A stretch of DNA of 64,000 nt from Streptomyces goshikiensis (lineage in GTDB: Bacteria > Actinomycetota > Actinomycetes > Streptomycetales > Streptomycetaceae). Positions 24,398-33,563 of this stretch are shown here, piece by piece (positions within the stretch are counted from its first letter, which is position 1; the number at the start of each line of letters is the position of its first letter). The DNA lies in NCBI RefSeq assembly GCF_014650555.1, contig NZ_BMVE01000005.1, forward strand, positions 62,001 through 126,000, given 5' to 3'. A program made the position numbers and the translations under genes. The notes below the pieces were generated by a model that saw only the letters and a list, made by a program, of their open reading frames with translations, had not been told where the DNA came from and made no database searches.

Positions 24398-24521
24398 GTC
24401 TTCCCTGTACCCCTTGACAACTTTGCTGGCCACACAGGAAATTGACGCGCGTAGATCTAACGAGAACCCGAGCAACGCCGGGTTCCCTCTTCTCCCACCC
24501 CACACACCGGAGTTCCTGACC

Positions 24522-26363
24522 ATGCGCTCCTCGCATCCCCGTTCCGCCGCCGTCGCGGCCCTCGTCGCCTCCGCGCTGGCCACCGGCCTGCTCGCGGGCT
24601 CCGCCGACGCGGCCGAAGGCGCCGTGTCCGCCGATCCGATACGCATCCACGACATCCAGGGCACCACCCGGATATCCCCGCTCGTCGGCAAGCAGGTCGC
24701 CGACGTGGAGGGCATCGTGACGGGCGTTCGTACGTACGGTTCGCGCGGCTTCTGGATGCAGGACCCCGACGCCGACGACAACGACGCCACCAGCGAAGGT
24801 GTGTTCGTCTTCACCAACTCGGTCCCGACCGTCGCCGTCGGCGACGCGGTCAAGGTCTCCGGCCTCGTCGGCGAGTACGTCCCCGGCGGCGCGGCCTCCG
24901 GCAACCAGTCGGTCACCCAGATCTCGAAGCCGGCCGTGACCGTCGTCTCCTCCGGCAACGCGCTGCCCGAGGCCACCGCGATCAACGAGTACACGGTTCC
25001 CGCCGAGTACGCCCCGGCAGGCGACCCGGCCGCCGCGGGCAGCATCAACGGCCTGACCCTGGAGCCCTCGCGCTACGCGCTGGACTACTACGAGGCCCTT
25101 GAGGGCATGAACGTCCGCATCGGCACCTCCCGCGTCGTCGGCGCCACCGACCCGTACGCGGAGCTGTGGGTCACGGTGAAGGGCTGGGAGAACACCGCCA
25201 AGCGCGGCGGCACGATCTACGGCTCGTACGAGTCCCAGAACACCGGCCGCCTCCAGATCCAGCAGCTCGCGCCGCTCGCGCAGCAGCCGTTCCCGGTGGC
25301 CAACGTCGGCGACAAGCTGACCGGCGCCACCGAGGGCCCGCTGGACTTCAACCAGTTCGGCGGCTACACCCTGGTGGCCCGCACCCTCGGCACGGTCAAG
25401 GCGGGCACCCTCGCCCCCGAGAAGACCAAGGCGCAGGCGGCCAACGAGCTCGCGGTGGCCACGTACAACGTGGAGAACCTCGACCCGACCGACCCGCAGG
25501 AGAAGTTCGACAACCTGGCCAAGGCCGTCGTCGAGAACCTCGCCTCCCCCGACGTCGTCGCCCTGGAGGAGATCCAGGACGACAACGGCGCCAAGAACGA
25601 CGGCACCGTCTCGGCCGAGCAGACCCTGACGAAGTTCACGGCGGCGATCACGGCCGCGGGCGGCCCCGCCTACCAGTGGCGGACCGTCAACCCGGAGAAC
25701 AACAAGGACGGCGGCGAGCCCGGCGGCAACATCCGCCAGGTGTTCCTGTTCAACCCGGCGCGGGTCTCCTTCACCGAGCGCGCCCCGGGCGACGCGGCGA
25801 CGGCGACCGGTGTCGTCAAGGAGCAGGGCAAGGCCGCCCTGACCCACTCCCCCGGCCGGATCGACCCGGCGAACCCGGCGTGGGCGGACAGCCGCAAGCC
25901 GCTCGCCGGCGAGTTCGTCTTCCGCGGCAAGACCGTCTTCGTCATCGCCAACCACTTCGGCTCCAAGGGCGGCGACGAGGGCCTGACCTCGGTCCACCAG
26001 CCGCCGGTGCGCTCCTCCGAGACCAAGCGGCTGCTCCAGGCGCAGGCCGTGAACGGCTTCGTCAAGGAGCTCCTGGCGGCCGACAAGAACGCGAACGTCA
26101 TCGCGCTCGGCGACATCAACGACTTCGAGTTCTCGGCGACGGCGAACGCGCTGGCCGACGGCGGGGCGCTGTACCCGGCGATCAAGTCGCTGCCGAAGGC
26201 GGAGCGGTACTCGTACGTCTACCAGGGCAACGCGCAGGTGCTGGACCAGATCCTGACCAGCCCGGCGATCAAGACGTTCACGTACGACAGCGTGCACATC
26301 AACGCCGAGTTCTCGGCTCAGAACAGCGACCACGACCCGCAGGTGCTGCGCTTCCGCCCGTAA
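24522..26363 (+). CDS. Secreted ExeM/NucH-type endonuclease (endonuclease/exonuclease/phosphatase fold)
   Basis: The 613-residue product has a signal peptide (VAALVASALATGLLAGSADAAEG), an OB-fold-like N-terminal region (VADVEGIVTGVRTYGSRGFWMQDPDAD ... VKVSGLVGEYVPGG) typical of ExeM nucleases, and a C-terminal DNase I-like domain. The catalytic set is complete: VATYNVENLDP, VVALEEIQDDNG (metal Glu), FVIANHFGSKGGDEG (His), IALGDINDFEFS (Asp/Asn) and NSDHDPQVLRF (Asp/His). It should cut extracellular DNA, possibly to recover phosphate, which fits the PHO-box-like site upstream. ATG 24522 follows GGAG. A hairpin terminator follows at 26387-26414. Confidence 0.9.
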   Translation: MRSSHPRSAAVAALVASALATGLLAGSADAAEGAVSADPIRIHDIQGTTRISPLVGKQVADVEGIVTGVRTYGSRGFWMQDPDADDNDATSEGVFVFTNSVPTVAVGDAVKVSGLVGEYVPGGAASGNQSVTQISKPAVTVVSSGNALPEATAINEYTVPAEYAPAGDPAAAGSINGLTLEPSRYALDYYEALEGMNVRIGTSRVVGATDPYAELWVTVKGWENTAKRGGTIYGSYESQNTGRLQIQQLAPLAQQPFPVANVGDKLTGATEGPLDFNQFGGYTLVARTLGTVKAGTLAPEKTKAQAANELAVATYNVENLDPTDPQEKFDNLAKAVVENLASPDVVALEEIQDDNGAKNDGTVSAEQTLTKFTAAITAAGGPAYQWRTVNPENNKDGGEPGGNIRQVFLFNPARVSFTERAPGDAATATGVVKEQGKAALTHSPGRIDPANPAWADSRKPLAGEFVFRGKTVFVIANHFGSKGGDEGLTSVHQPPVRSSETKRLLQAQAVNGFVKELLAADKNANVIALGDINDFEFSATANALADGGALYPAIKSLPKAERYSYVYQGNAQVLDQILTSPAIKTFTYDSVHINAEFSAQNSDHDPQVLRFRP

Positions 26364-26386
26364 CCGGTGCGGATCTGAACGGCAGG

Positions 26387-26414
26387 GGGGCCGGACGCCG
26401 TCCCGTCCGGCCCC
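26387..26414 (+). terminator. Stem-loop terminator after the nuclease gene
   Basis: GGGGCCGGACG (26387-26397) and CGTCCGGCCCC (26404-26414) form a perfect 11-bp stem with a 6-base loop, 23 bases past the stop. Confidence 0.65.
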
Positions 26415-26539
26415 GCTGCGCGATGTCGGGACTTTCGGCCCTGGCGTGACGCTCGACACATCCACCCCAAACCGGGTGGTTCTGGTGTTGAGTATCTGCC
26501 ACGCCCGATCATGTACCGCCGCACCCCACGGAGGACAAG

Positions 26540-26797
26540 GTGTTCCCCTCCCTCTCCCCCGCCCAGGAAATCGGCCTGGCCGTCCTGCTCGTGGCCACCC
26601 TCGTCTGGGTACTCGGTCGCGGCCACGTGCCGCGGGACGGCCGCTTCCACCGCGCGGAGCCCGCAGCCCCCTTCGACGGTCTCTCGGCCATCCCGGCGCA
26701 GCGCGGCACGGCGGCGCACCCGATGGAGTCGGTGCAGCTCACGGAGGCGGAGGAGCAGGCCTTCGCGGGCCTCATCCGCTCCCTCCCCCGGAACTGA
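26540..26797 (+). CDS. Small membrane-anchored protein of unknown function
   Basis: An 85-residue product with one N-terminal transmembrane helix (EIGLAVLLVATLVWVLGRG) and a polar cytoplasmic or surface tail ending LTEAEEQAFAGLIRSLPRN. A GTG at 26540 is preceded by GGAGGA at the right distance, which supports it as a real gene. It converges on dapD, with a long perfect hairpin between them. I do not recognise the family. Confidence 0.72.
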   Translation: MFPSLSPAQEIGLAVLLVATLVWVLGRGHVPRDGRFHRAEPAAPFDGLSAIPAQRGTAAHPMESVQLTEAEEQAFAGLIRSLPRN

Positions 26798-26857
26798 ACC
26801 CCGCAGACCCGCACAGCGGCGCGGCCGCCCTCTCGGGGCCGCGCCTCCTGGAGCGCA

Positions 26858-26895
26858 CGACGCCCTCCCACCCCGGCCGGGGTGGGAGGGCGTCG
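26858..26895. terminator. Bidirectional terminator between the small membrane protein gene and dapD
   Basis: A 38-base perfect palindrome centred between 26876 and 26877: CGCCCTCCCACCCCGG faces CCGGGGTGGGAGGGCG, extended by CGA/TCG at the ends. It sits between two convergent stops and can serve both. Confidence 0.8.
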
Positions 26896-26918
26896 CCGCG
26901 TCAACGGGCCCGTACGGG

Positions 26919-27899
26919 TCAGTTGTGGCTGTGGAGGACCTCGTTCAGGCCGCCCCAGACCGCGTTGTTCGGGCGGGCCTCGACGGCGCCGGTGACCGAG
27001 TTGCGGCGGAAGAGGATGTTGCTGGCGCCGGAGAGCTCCAGGGCCTTGACGATCTGGCCGTCCGGCAGGGTGACGCGGGTGCCCGCGGTCACGTAGAGGC
27101 CGGCCTCGACGATGCACTCGTCGCCCAGGGCGATGCCGACGCCCGCCTCGGCGCCGACCAGGGTGCGCTCGCCGATCGAGATGATCTGCTTGCCGCCGCC
27201 CGACAGGGTGCCCATGGTGGACGCGCCGCCGCCGATGTCGGAGCCGTCGCCGACGACGACGCCCGCGGAGATGCGGCCCTCGACCATGGAGGTGCCGAGG
27301 GTGCCGGCGTTGAAGTTGACGAAGCCCTCGTGCATGACGGTGGTGCCCTCGGCGAGGTGCGCGCCGAGGCGGACGCGGTCCGCGTCGGCGATGCGGATGC
27401 CCTTGGGGGCGACGTAGTCCGTCATCCGCGGGAACTTGTCGATGGAGGTGACCTGGAGGTGCAGGCCCTCGGCGCGGGCGTTCAGGCGGACGGTCTCGAC
27501 CTGGTCGACCGCGACCGGGCCCAGGGAGGTCCAGGCGACGTTGGTCAGCAGGCCGAAGACGCCGTCCAGGTTCTGGCCGTGCGGCTTGACCAGGCGGTGG
27601 CTGAGCAGGTGCAGGCGCAGGTACGCGTCGTGCGCGTCCAGCGGCTTGTCCTCCAGGGAGGAGATCACCGTACGGACGGCCACGACCTCGACGCCGCGGA
27701 CCGCGTCCTGGCGGAGCGCCTTCGCCGCGGCGGCCCCCAGCAGTTCCACGGCCTGCTCGGCGGTGAGGCGCTCGGAGCCGGCCGGGCCGGGCTCGGAGAC
27801 CAGCTCGGGGGCGGGGAACCAGGTGTCGAGGACGGTGCCGTCGGGGGTGATGGTGGCCAGTCCGGCGGCGACGGCGCCGGTGGTACGCGTAGCAGTCAT
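26919..27899 (-). CDS. dapD: 2,3,4,5-tetrahydropyridine-2,6-dicarboxylate N-succinyltransferase
   Basis: A 326-residue enzyme of the succinylase branch of lysine and meso-diaminopimelate synthesis; it transfers succinyl from succinyl-CoA to tetrahydrodipicolinate. The N-terminal half is the actinobacterial-type cap domain, and the C-terminal half is a left-handed beta helix of hexapeptide repeats, for example VVVGDGSDIGGGASTMGTLSGGGKQIISIGERTLVGAEAGVGIALGDECIVEAGLYVTAGTRV (quoted motifs: VGDGSDIGGGAS, GAEAGVGIALGDECIVEAG). EGFVNFNAGTLGTSMVEGRIS is the substrate-binding signature. It is a single gene bounded by a terminator and by an MFS gene ending 9 bases from its start. Start is ATG 27899. 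Confidence 0.95.
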   Translation of the reverse strand: MTATRTTGAVAAGLATITPDGTVLDTWFPAPELVSEPGPAGSERLTAEQAVELLGAAAAKALRQDAVRGVEVVAVRTVISSLEDKPLDAHDAYLRLHLLSHRLVKPHGQNLDGVFGLLTNVAWTSLGPVAVDQVETVRLNARAEGLHLQVTSIDKFPRMTDYVAPKGIRIADADRVRLGAHLAEGTTVMHEGFVNFNAGTLGTSMVEGRISAGVVVGDGSDIGGGASTMGTLSGGGKQIISIGERTLVGAEAGVGIALGDECIVEAGLYVTAGTRVTLPDGQIVKALELSGASNILFRRNSVTGAVEARPNNAVWGGLNEVLHSHN

Positions 27900-27908
27900 G
27901 CCTGAAAC

Positions 27909-29141
27909 CTAACCGGCGACGGGCTGCGGTCGCGAACCGGTCTCATGTGCCGGTCGTGCCGCGTGTCGGCCCTGCCGCGACGACACCCACAGCACCGCCG
28001 CGCCGGCCCCCGCGGCCAGCACCGCGCACACCGGCCACAGCAGCCCGGGCGCCGCCGAGTACAGCGCTCCGCCGAGCGGCGCGCCGAGCACCACGCCGCT
28101 GACCGAGACGCCGGCGTACAGGCTCTGGAACCGCCCGATGGCGTGCTCGGGGGCCTGGTCGGCGACGTACGCGGTGGCGGTGGTCTTGTAGAGGATCTCG
28201 CCGAGGCTGAGCAGCACCATCATGGCGACGGCGGCGGCCACGCCGATCCCGGCGAGCAGCGCCGCGTACCCGGCCCCGACGAACAGCAGTCCGACGCCGA
28301 CGACGCGCAGCGGCGGGCGGTTGCGCAGGGCGACGGCGGCGGGCAGTTCCAGGACCAGGATGACGGCGCCGTTGAGGGCGAGGATCAGGCCGTAGGCGCG
28401 GGTGTCGAGGCCGTGGTCGCCGAGGAAGACGGGGAAGGTCGAGTACTGCTGCCGGTAGACGACGTCGACGACGAGGACCGCGCCGAGGAGGACGAGGACG
28501 GCGGGGCGGGCCCGCAGTTCGCGCCAGACGCCGCCGCGGTCGCGCCCCTCGTCCGGGGCGGCGGCGCACCGGGCCGCGCCGCGGGCCGGGACGACGCGGG
28601 CGGTCCACAGGGCGAACAGGAGGGTACCGAGGCCGTCGCCGACGAAGAGCCAGTCGTAGGAGAGGCCGGTGGCGATCAGGCCGCCGAGCGGCGGGCCGAG
28701 GGTGAAGCCGCCGTTGGCGACGCAGCGGACGACGGCGAAGGCCTGCCGCCGGGCGCCCTCCGGGACGATCACCGCCACCAGGGCGGAGTTGGCGGAGCGG
28801 ACGACTCCGAGGGTGTACTGGGCGAGCGGCAGGGCGAGGTAGAGCGCGGTGGTGGGCAGCAGCGGGAGCAGGGTGAGGGCGGCGCCGCCGAGGACGGAGG
28901 CGGCGAGCAGCACGCGGCGGTGGCCGTAGCGGTCGCCGTACCAGCCGCCGGTGAAGTTCCCGGCGACCACGCCGATGCCGCCGATGCCGGTGACCAGGCC
29001 CGCCTCGGTGACGCCGAGGCCGCGGGGGCCGGTCAGGTACACGAAGACGAAGACGAAGGTGAAGCTGGCGACGGCGTTGACGAACACGCCGGCCGACAGC
29101 AGCCAGACCGCTCTCGGTACGTCCTTGAACCCTTGCAACAC
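27909..29141 (-). CDS. Major facilitator superfamily exporter
   Basis: The 410-residue product has about 12 hydrophobic segments. The MFS loop motif after the second helix appears as GGWYGDRYGHRRVLL, and an internal repeat near helix 8 is LYGVGLILALNGAVILVLELPAAVALRNRPPLRVVGVG-like (key residues: R-N-R). RSANSALVAVIVPEGARRQAFAVVRCVANGG is a conserved central helix of drug/proton antiporters. GTG 29141, six bases after GGGGGGA, is the best start. It is divergent from an HxlR-peroxiredoxin gene across 96 bases, so it is the likely target of that regulator. Substrate unknown. Confidence 0.85.
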   Translation of the reverse strand: MLQGFKDVPRAVWLLSAGVFVNAVASFTFVFVFVYLTGPRGLGVTEAGLVTGIGGIGVVAGNFTGGWYGDRYGHRRVLLAASVLGGAALTLLPLLPTTALYLALPLAQYTLGVVRSANSALVAVIVPEGARRQAFAVVRCVANGGFTLGPPLGGLIATGLSYDWLFVGDGLGTLLFALWTARVVPARGAARCAAAPDEGRDRGGVWRELRARPAVLVLLGAVLVVDVVYRQQYSTFPVFLGDHGLDTRAYGLILALNGAVILVLELPAAVALRNRPPLRVVGVGLLFVGAGYAALLAGIGVAAAVAMMVLLSLGEILYKTTATAYVADQAPEHAIGRFQSLYAGVSVSGVVLGAPLGGALYSAAPGLLWPVCAVLAAGAGAAVLWVSSRQGRHAARPAHETGSRPQPVAG

Positions 29142-29170
29142 GCCCGGTCCCCCCGCGCCTTGGCCAGTCA

Positions 29171-29190
29171 GTTCCTTTTGGGAACGAACT
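29171..29190. promoter_or_regulatory. Candidate HxlR operator: GTTCC-N5-GGAAC
   Basis: GTTCC (29171-29175) and GGAAC (29181-29185) are inverted; AGTTC (29170-29174) and GAACT (29186-29190) form an overlapping pair. The cluster lies in the divergent MFS/HxlR gap. Confidence 0.4.
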
Positions 29191-29237
29191 CTGTCAGCAT
29201 GGCGGTCGAAGGTCAACGACCAATGAGCGGAGCACTC

Positions 29238-30119
29238 ATGGCCCAGCGGACGCAGCTCGGCGACGCGGACTGCGCCATCGCCCAGGCCCTCGACGTGGTG
29301 GGCGACTGGTGGACGCTGCTGATCGTGCGCGACGCCGCGCGGGGACTGCGCCGCTTCGAGGAGTTCCAGCGCGAGCTGGGCATGTCTCGGAAGGTGCTCA
29401 CCGAGCGGCTGCGGCTGCTGGTCGAGGCGGGAGTGCTGACGCGGGAGCCGTACCAGGACCGTCCGGTACGGCACGAGTACCGGCTGACCCCGCGCGGGCG
29501 GGGGCTGCTGCCGGTACTGGTGGCCCTCCAGGACTGGGGGGACGGCTGGGTGCTGGGAGAGGGAGAGATGACCGCAACGACGGACGAGGCCTCGCGGGAG
29601 GCGGTACGGGTGCACGCGCTGCGGGGTACCCGGGTGCCGGAGCTGCTGCTTCCGGACCGGTTCGGGGAGCCGCGCGACCCGGTCGCGGACACGGGGTTCA
29701 CGGTGCTGTACTGCTTCCCCGGCGCATACGCACGGGCGGACGCGTATCCGCCCGGGTGGGCGGGGATCCCGGGCGCGAAGGGGTGCACGCTGGAGTCGTG
29801 CACGTACCGGGACCAGCTGGCGGAGTTCACGGCGGCGGGGGCGACGGTGCACGGGGTCTCCACGCAGCGGCCCGACGAACAGCGGGCGTTCGCGGAGGCG
29901 GAGGGGCTCCGCTTCCCGCTGCTGTCGGACGCGGAGCTGGCCCTGACGGCGGCCCTGCGGCTGCCGACGTTCCGGGCGGCGGGGGTGAGCCGCCTCAAGC
30001 GGCTGACGCTGGTGCTGGACCGGGACCGGGTCGTGCGCGAGGTGATCTACCCGATCCGGGACATCGAGGCCAGCGTCACCACGGCCCTCGCAGCCGTCCG
30101 CGCCGCCCGGCCGGTCTAG
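29238..30119 (+). CDS. HxlR-type winged-helix regulator fused to a PrxQ/BCP-like peroxiredoxin
   Basis: The 293-residue product joins two domains. Residues 1-105 are an HxlR winged helix (DCAIAQALDVVGDWWTLLIVRDAARGLRRFEEFQRELGMSRKVLTERL, then REPYQDRPVRHEYRLTPRGR) with Cys12 in the position used for redox sensing by YodB-type proteins. Residues 128-290 are a thioredoxin-fold peroxiredoxin: TVLYCFPGA, then GCTLESCTYRDQ, which matches the PGCTxxxCxFRD active site of BCP/PrxQ (Cys183 peroxidatic, Cys188 resolving). The linker is short. ATG 29238 follows GGAG by five bases; ATG 29223 is a weaker alternative. It is divergent from the MFS exporter. A peroxide-sensing regulator is inferred. Confidence 0.82.
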   Translation: MAQRTQLGDADCAIAQALDVVGDWWTLLIVRDAARGLRRFEEFQRELGMSRKVLTERLRLLVEAGVLTREPYQDRPVRHEYRLTPRGRGLLPVLVALQDWGDGWVLGEGEMTATTDEASREAVRVHALRGTRVPELLLPDRFGEPRDPVADTGFTVLYCFPGAYARADAYPPGWAGIPGAKGCTLESCTYRDQLAEFTAAGATVHGVSTQRPDEQRAFAEAEGLRFPLLSDAELALTAALRLPTFRAAGVSRLKRLTLVLDRDRVVREVIYPIRDIEASVTTALAAVRAARPV

Positions 30120-30227
30120 CCGGATCCGGTCAGGGCCGCGGCGCCCGCGGCGCCGGGCGATGCGGGCCGGGCGCCACCACGACGACAGGACCCGGGGGCC
30201 GGGCCGAAGGCGCCGCGCGGGCCCGGG

Positions 30228-31168
<941 letters not shown>

Positions 31169-31206
31169 GCGTACAAGTGTACACATCGTTGCGTACGGGC
31201 GTACAC
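31169..31206. promoter_or_regulatory. Duplicated 16-bp TetR operator, copies 22 bp apart
   Basis: GCGTACAAGTGTACAC (31169-31184) and GCGTACGGGCGTACAC (31191-31206) differ at three positions; each contains GTAC-N4-GTAC. Two helical turns separate them. They abut or overlap the SMR start codons, so binding would block initiation. Confidence 0.68.
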
Positions 31207-31217
31207 AACAATCGGCG

Positions 31218-32582
31218 TCAGCCGATCGTGAACCAGGCCGAGCGGGCCTTCTTCCACTCCGCGTGCGCGAGGTCCTTCGCCTCGGTGCCGTCCCCGTACA
31301 GGTCCGCCGAGCCGCTGTCCGTGATCAGCTGCACCCGCGCGCCCGCGGCCGTCAGGTCCGGCACGTCCACGATGGCCTCCCAGCCGCCCGGGTCGGTCGT
31401 CGGCAGGTCCGCCCGCTTGACCGGGGCGTGCCCGGCGACCCCGTCCCACGCGTACAGCGCGTACGGGTCGCTGTTGTCGTCCGCGGCCCAGGATCCGGCG
31501 AGGATCAGGTACTGCCCGGCCGCGTTCTTGCGCAGGTCGCGGATCGCGAGCCCGCCGAGGTCCAGCTCGATGCCCGCCCCGAAGGTGGCCTTGGCCCCGC
31601 TGGAGAGCACCTTGTCGAAGTTGGTCACCGGCACGATCAGCGCCTTGCCGCCCGCCACCGCCGGCGCGAGCGGGGCCCGGAAGCCCAGGTAGGCCGTGGT
31701 CGTCGAGCCGGGCGCGAACTCCAGCCCCTCCACGTTGAACCCGTCGATCTGCTTCGGCGCCTCGCCGTCCGCCGTTCCCGCCGCGAAGCCGTAACGGTCG
31801 CCGTTCGCCCTGTCCCAGGCGACCAGGTCGTCGCGGAGCTTCTTGTACGAGCGCCCGTACCCGAGCTGCGTCGCCGGCCCCGATCCGCTCACCGTCGTGG
31901 TGAACACCGTGTTCCGGGGGGCCTTGTACTCGCCGTCCTTGTTGTTGCCGAGCGAGCCCGTCCAGTAGATGGTGTCGCCGATCCGGGTCCCGCCCTCGAT
32001 GTCGACCTCCTTGGTGACCCCGAGCTGCGAGCTGAAGTCCCAGGTCTTCACCGGCGCGCCCGAGCCCGACCGGTCGTACAGCCGCAGCACGTTGGACTCG
32101 TCGTCCGCGACGACCGCGTACCCGCCGCCCACGTCCACGGCGGCCGACGCGTCCGCGGACCCGGTGAGGTAGCGCGCGTCGGCCGGGTTGCGTACGGCGC
32201 CGGACGCCGCGTACGACAGCGTCTTGGTGGCGGTCTTGCCGCCGAGCCCGGTCACCTTGACGGTGAGGTTCGTGTAGCCGCGCCCGCGCGCCGTGACGGC
32301 CAGCCGGCGCACCGCCCCGGTCCCGGTGACGCTCACGTCCCCGGTCCCGGCGACCGAGGCCTTGCTGGACGCGGACGCGCTGACGGTCAGCGCCGAGACG
32401 TCGGCCCCGCTCTGGGCCACGGTCACGTCCACCGTGGGGTCCCCGACCGCGCCCACGGCGCCGGAGAGGTACCCGGCCGACAGCGCGATGGTCGGCGTCC
32501 CGTAACCCGCCGCGTGCGCGGGCAGGTTCAGTCCGGCGAGCACGAGTCCCGCGATCGCGGCGATCCCCAGCTGCTTCTTCAC
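31218..32582 (-). CDS. Secreted protein of unknown function, Ig-like N-terminus and propeller-like body
   Basis: The 454-residue product has a signal peptide (QLGIAAIAGLVLAGLNLPAHAAG), then an Ig-like region (PTVDVTVAQSGADVSALTVSASASSK ... GRGYTNLTVKVTGLGG). From about residue 150 come repeated strand-turn-strand units (VDVGGGYAVVADDESNVLRLYDRS, DIEGGTRIGDTIYWTGSLGNNKDGEY, NVEGLEFAPGSTTTAYLGFRAP, LDLGGLAIRDLRKNAAGQYLILAGSW) that look like a beta-propeller. This resembles DUF3616/esterase-like families but I cannot name it. GTG 32582 has GGAGG seven bases upstream. The downstream gap is occupied by the SMR operator; upstream lies the suf terminator. Confidence 0.72.
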   Translation of the reverse strand: MKKQLGIAAIAGLVLAGLNLPAHAAGYGTPTIALSAGYLSGAVGAVGDPTVDVTVAQSGADVSALTVSASASSKASVAGTGDVSVTGTGAVRRLAVTARGRGYTNLTVKVTGLGGKTATKTLSYAASGAVRNPADARYLTGSADASAAVDVGGGYAVVADDESNVLRLYDRSGSGAPVKTWDFSSQLGVTKEVDIEGGTRIGDTIYWTGSLGNNKDGEYKAPRNTVFTTTVSGSGPATQLGYGRSYKKLRDDLVAWDRANGDRYGFAAGTADGEAPKQIDGFNVEGLEFAPGSTTTAYLGFRAPLAPAVAGGKALIVPVTNFDKVLSSGAKATFGAGIELDLGGLAIRDLRKNAAGQYLILAGSWAADDNSDPYALYAWDGVAGHAPVKRADLPTTDPGGWEAIVDVPDLTAAGARVQLITDSGSADLYGDGTEAKDLAHAEWKKARSAWFTIG

Positions 32583-32681
32583 GATGTCCTCCACGAATCG
32601 ACCCGGCCCGAGCGGCCGTCGAGAAGATTCGGCCACCGTGGCCAACTCCCGGTGCACGCCGCCCGTCCACCGGGCGAACAG

Positions 32682-32720
32682 CAGGAAGGGCCCCCGGCAC
32701 GATGCCGGGGGCCCTTCCTG
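32682..32720 (-). terminator. Strong terminator of the suf operon
   Basis: CAGGAAGGGCCCCCGGCA (32682-32699) and its exact complement at 32703-32720 form an 18-bp stem with a CGA loop, 13 bases past the sufT stop on the minus strand. Confidence 0.85.
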
Positions 32721-32732
32721 GAGCGGGGTGAC

Positions 32733-33077
32733 TCAGACGTTGAAGCCGAGCGCGCGCAGCTGCTCACGGCCGTCGTCCGTGATCTTGTCCGGGCCCCACG
32801 GGGGCATCCAGACCCAGTTGATGCGAAGTTCGTTGACGATGCCGTCCGTCGCCGACTTCGCCTGGTCCTCGATGACGTCCGTCAGCGGGCAGGCCGCCGA
32901 GGTCAGCGTCATGTCGAGGGTGGCGATGTTCGCGTCGTCGACGTGGATGCCGTAGATCAGGCCCAGGTTGACGACGTCGATGCCCAGCTCGGGGTCGACC
33001 ACGTCGTAGAGGGCCTCGCGGACCTCCTCCTCGGTGGCCGGCTTGATGGACGCCTCGGGCGTCGCGTTGTCGGTCAT
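32733..33077 (-). CDS. sufT: SufT-type iron-sulfur cluster assembly factor (MIP18/DUF59)
   Basis: The 114-residue product is a single MIP18 family domain: VREALYDVVDPELGIDVVNLGLIYGIHVDD, then TLTSAACPLTDVIEDQAKSA with the conserved Cys, then VWMPPWGPDKITDDGREQLRALGF. These proteins help mature Fe-S proteins after SUF assembly. The ATG overlaps the sufU stop by four bases (ATGA), so it is translationally coupled, and it is the last gene before the operon terminator. The longer frame to 33152 has no support. Confidence 0.9.
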   Translation of the reverse strand: MTDNATPEASIKPATEEEVREALYDVVDPELGIDVVNLGLIYGIHVDDANIATLDMTLTSAACPLTDVIEDQAKSATDGIVNELRINWVWMPPWGPDKITDDGREQLRALGFNV

Positions 33078-33535
33078 GCCGTCTTCCTCTCCGCGCCGCC
33101 CAGCACCTGGGCGGTCGCGTCCTTCCACGCCATCCAACTCAGCAGAGCACACTTCACGCGCGCCGGATACTTGGAGACGCCGGCGAACGCGATCGCGTCC
33201 TCCAGCACCTCCTCCATCTCCTCGTCCGGCTCGACCTTGCCCTTGGACTGCATCAGCTCCAGGAACACGGCCTGGATCTTCTGCGCCTCGGCCAGCTCCT
33301 TGCCGACGAGCAGCTCGTTCAGCACGGACGCGCTGGCCTGGCTGATGGAGCAGCCCTGGCCCTCGTACGAGACGTCGGTGAGCGTCTCGCCGTCGTACTT
33401 CACGCGCAGCGTGATCTCATCGCCGCAGGTCGGGTTGACGTGGTGCACCTCGGCGTCGCCGTCGCGCAGGCCACGCCCGTGGGGGTGCTTGTAGTGGTCC
33501 AGGATCAGTTCCTGGTACATCGAATCCAGCTTCAC
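33074..33535 (-). CDS. sufU: SufU, zinc-dependent sulfurtransferase of the SUF system
   Basis: The 153-residue product belongs to the SufU/IscU-like family, which accepts sulfur from SufS. The zinc-site ligands are present: Cys in NPTCGDEITL (with the following Asp), Cys in GQGCSISQASASVL, and Cys in RVKCALLSWMAWKD. The GCSIS insertion distinguishes SufU from scaffold-type IscU. ATG 33535 begins MKLDSMYQELILDHYKHPHGRG. It lies between sufS (28 bases upstream) and sufT (overlap). Confidence 0.94.
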   Translation of the reverse strand: MKLDSMYQELILDHYKHPHGRGLRDGDAEVHHVNPTCGDEITLRVKYDGETLTDVSYEGQGCSISQASASVLNELLVGKELAEAQKIQAVFLELMQSKGKVEPDEEMEEVLEDAIAFAGVSKYPARVKCALLSWMAWKDATAQVLGGAERKTA

Positions 33536-33563
33536 AGCGTCCTCGTAGTCCTCGTCGCCCTCG

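Larger units (their letters stand above)
24180..24521. other. Intergenic region, 342 bases, between the hypothetical gene and the nuclease gene
   Basis: This divergent gap holds a 12-bp tandem repeat at 24225-24272 and a PHO-box-like pair at 24376-24397. A TTGACA at 24414-24419 and an AT-richer stretch reach to the nuclease ribosome-binding site GGAG near 24509. No small gene with convincing codon use is seen. Confidence 0.6.

Noticed and set aside
30120..30227. GC-rich hairpins between the HxlR-Prx and TetR genes
   Set aside because: Several imperfect stems are possible, but none is clearly better than the background of GC-rich sequence.
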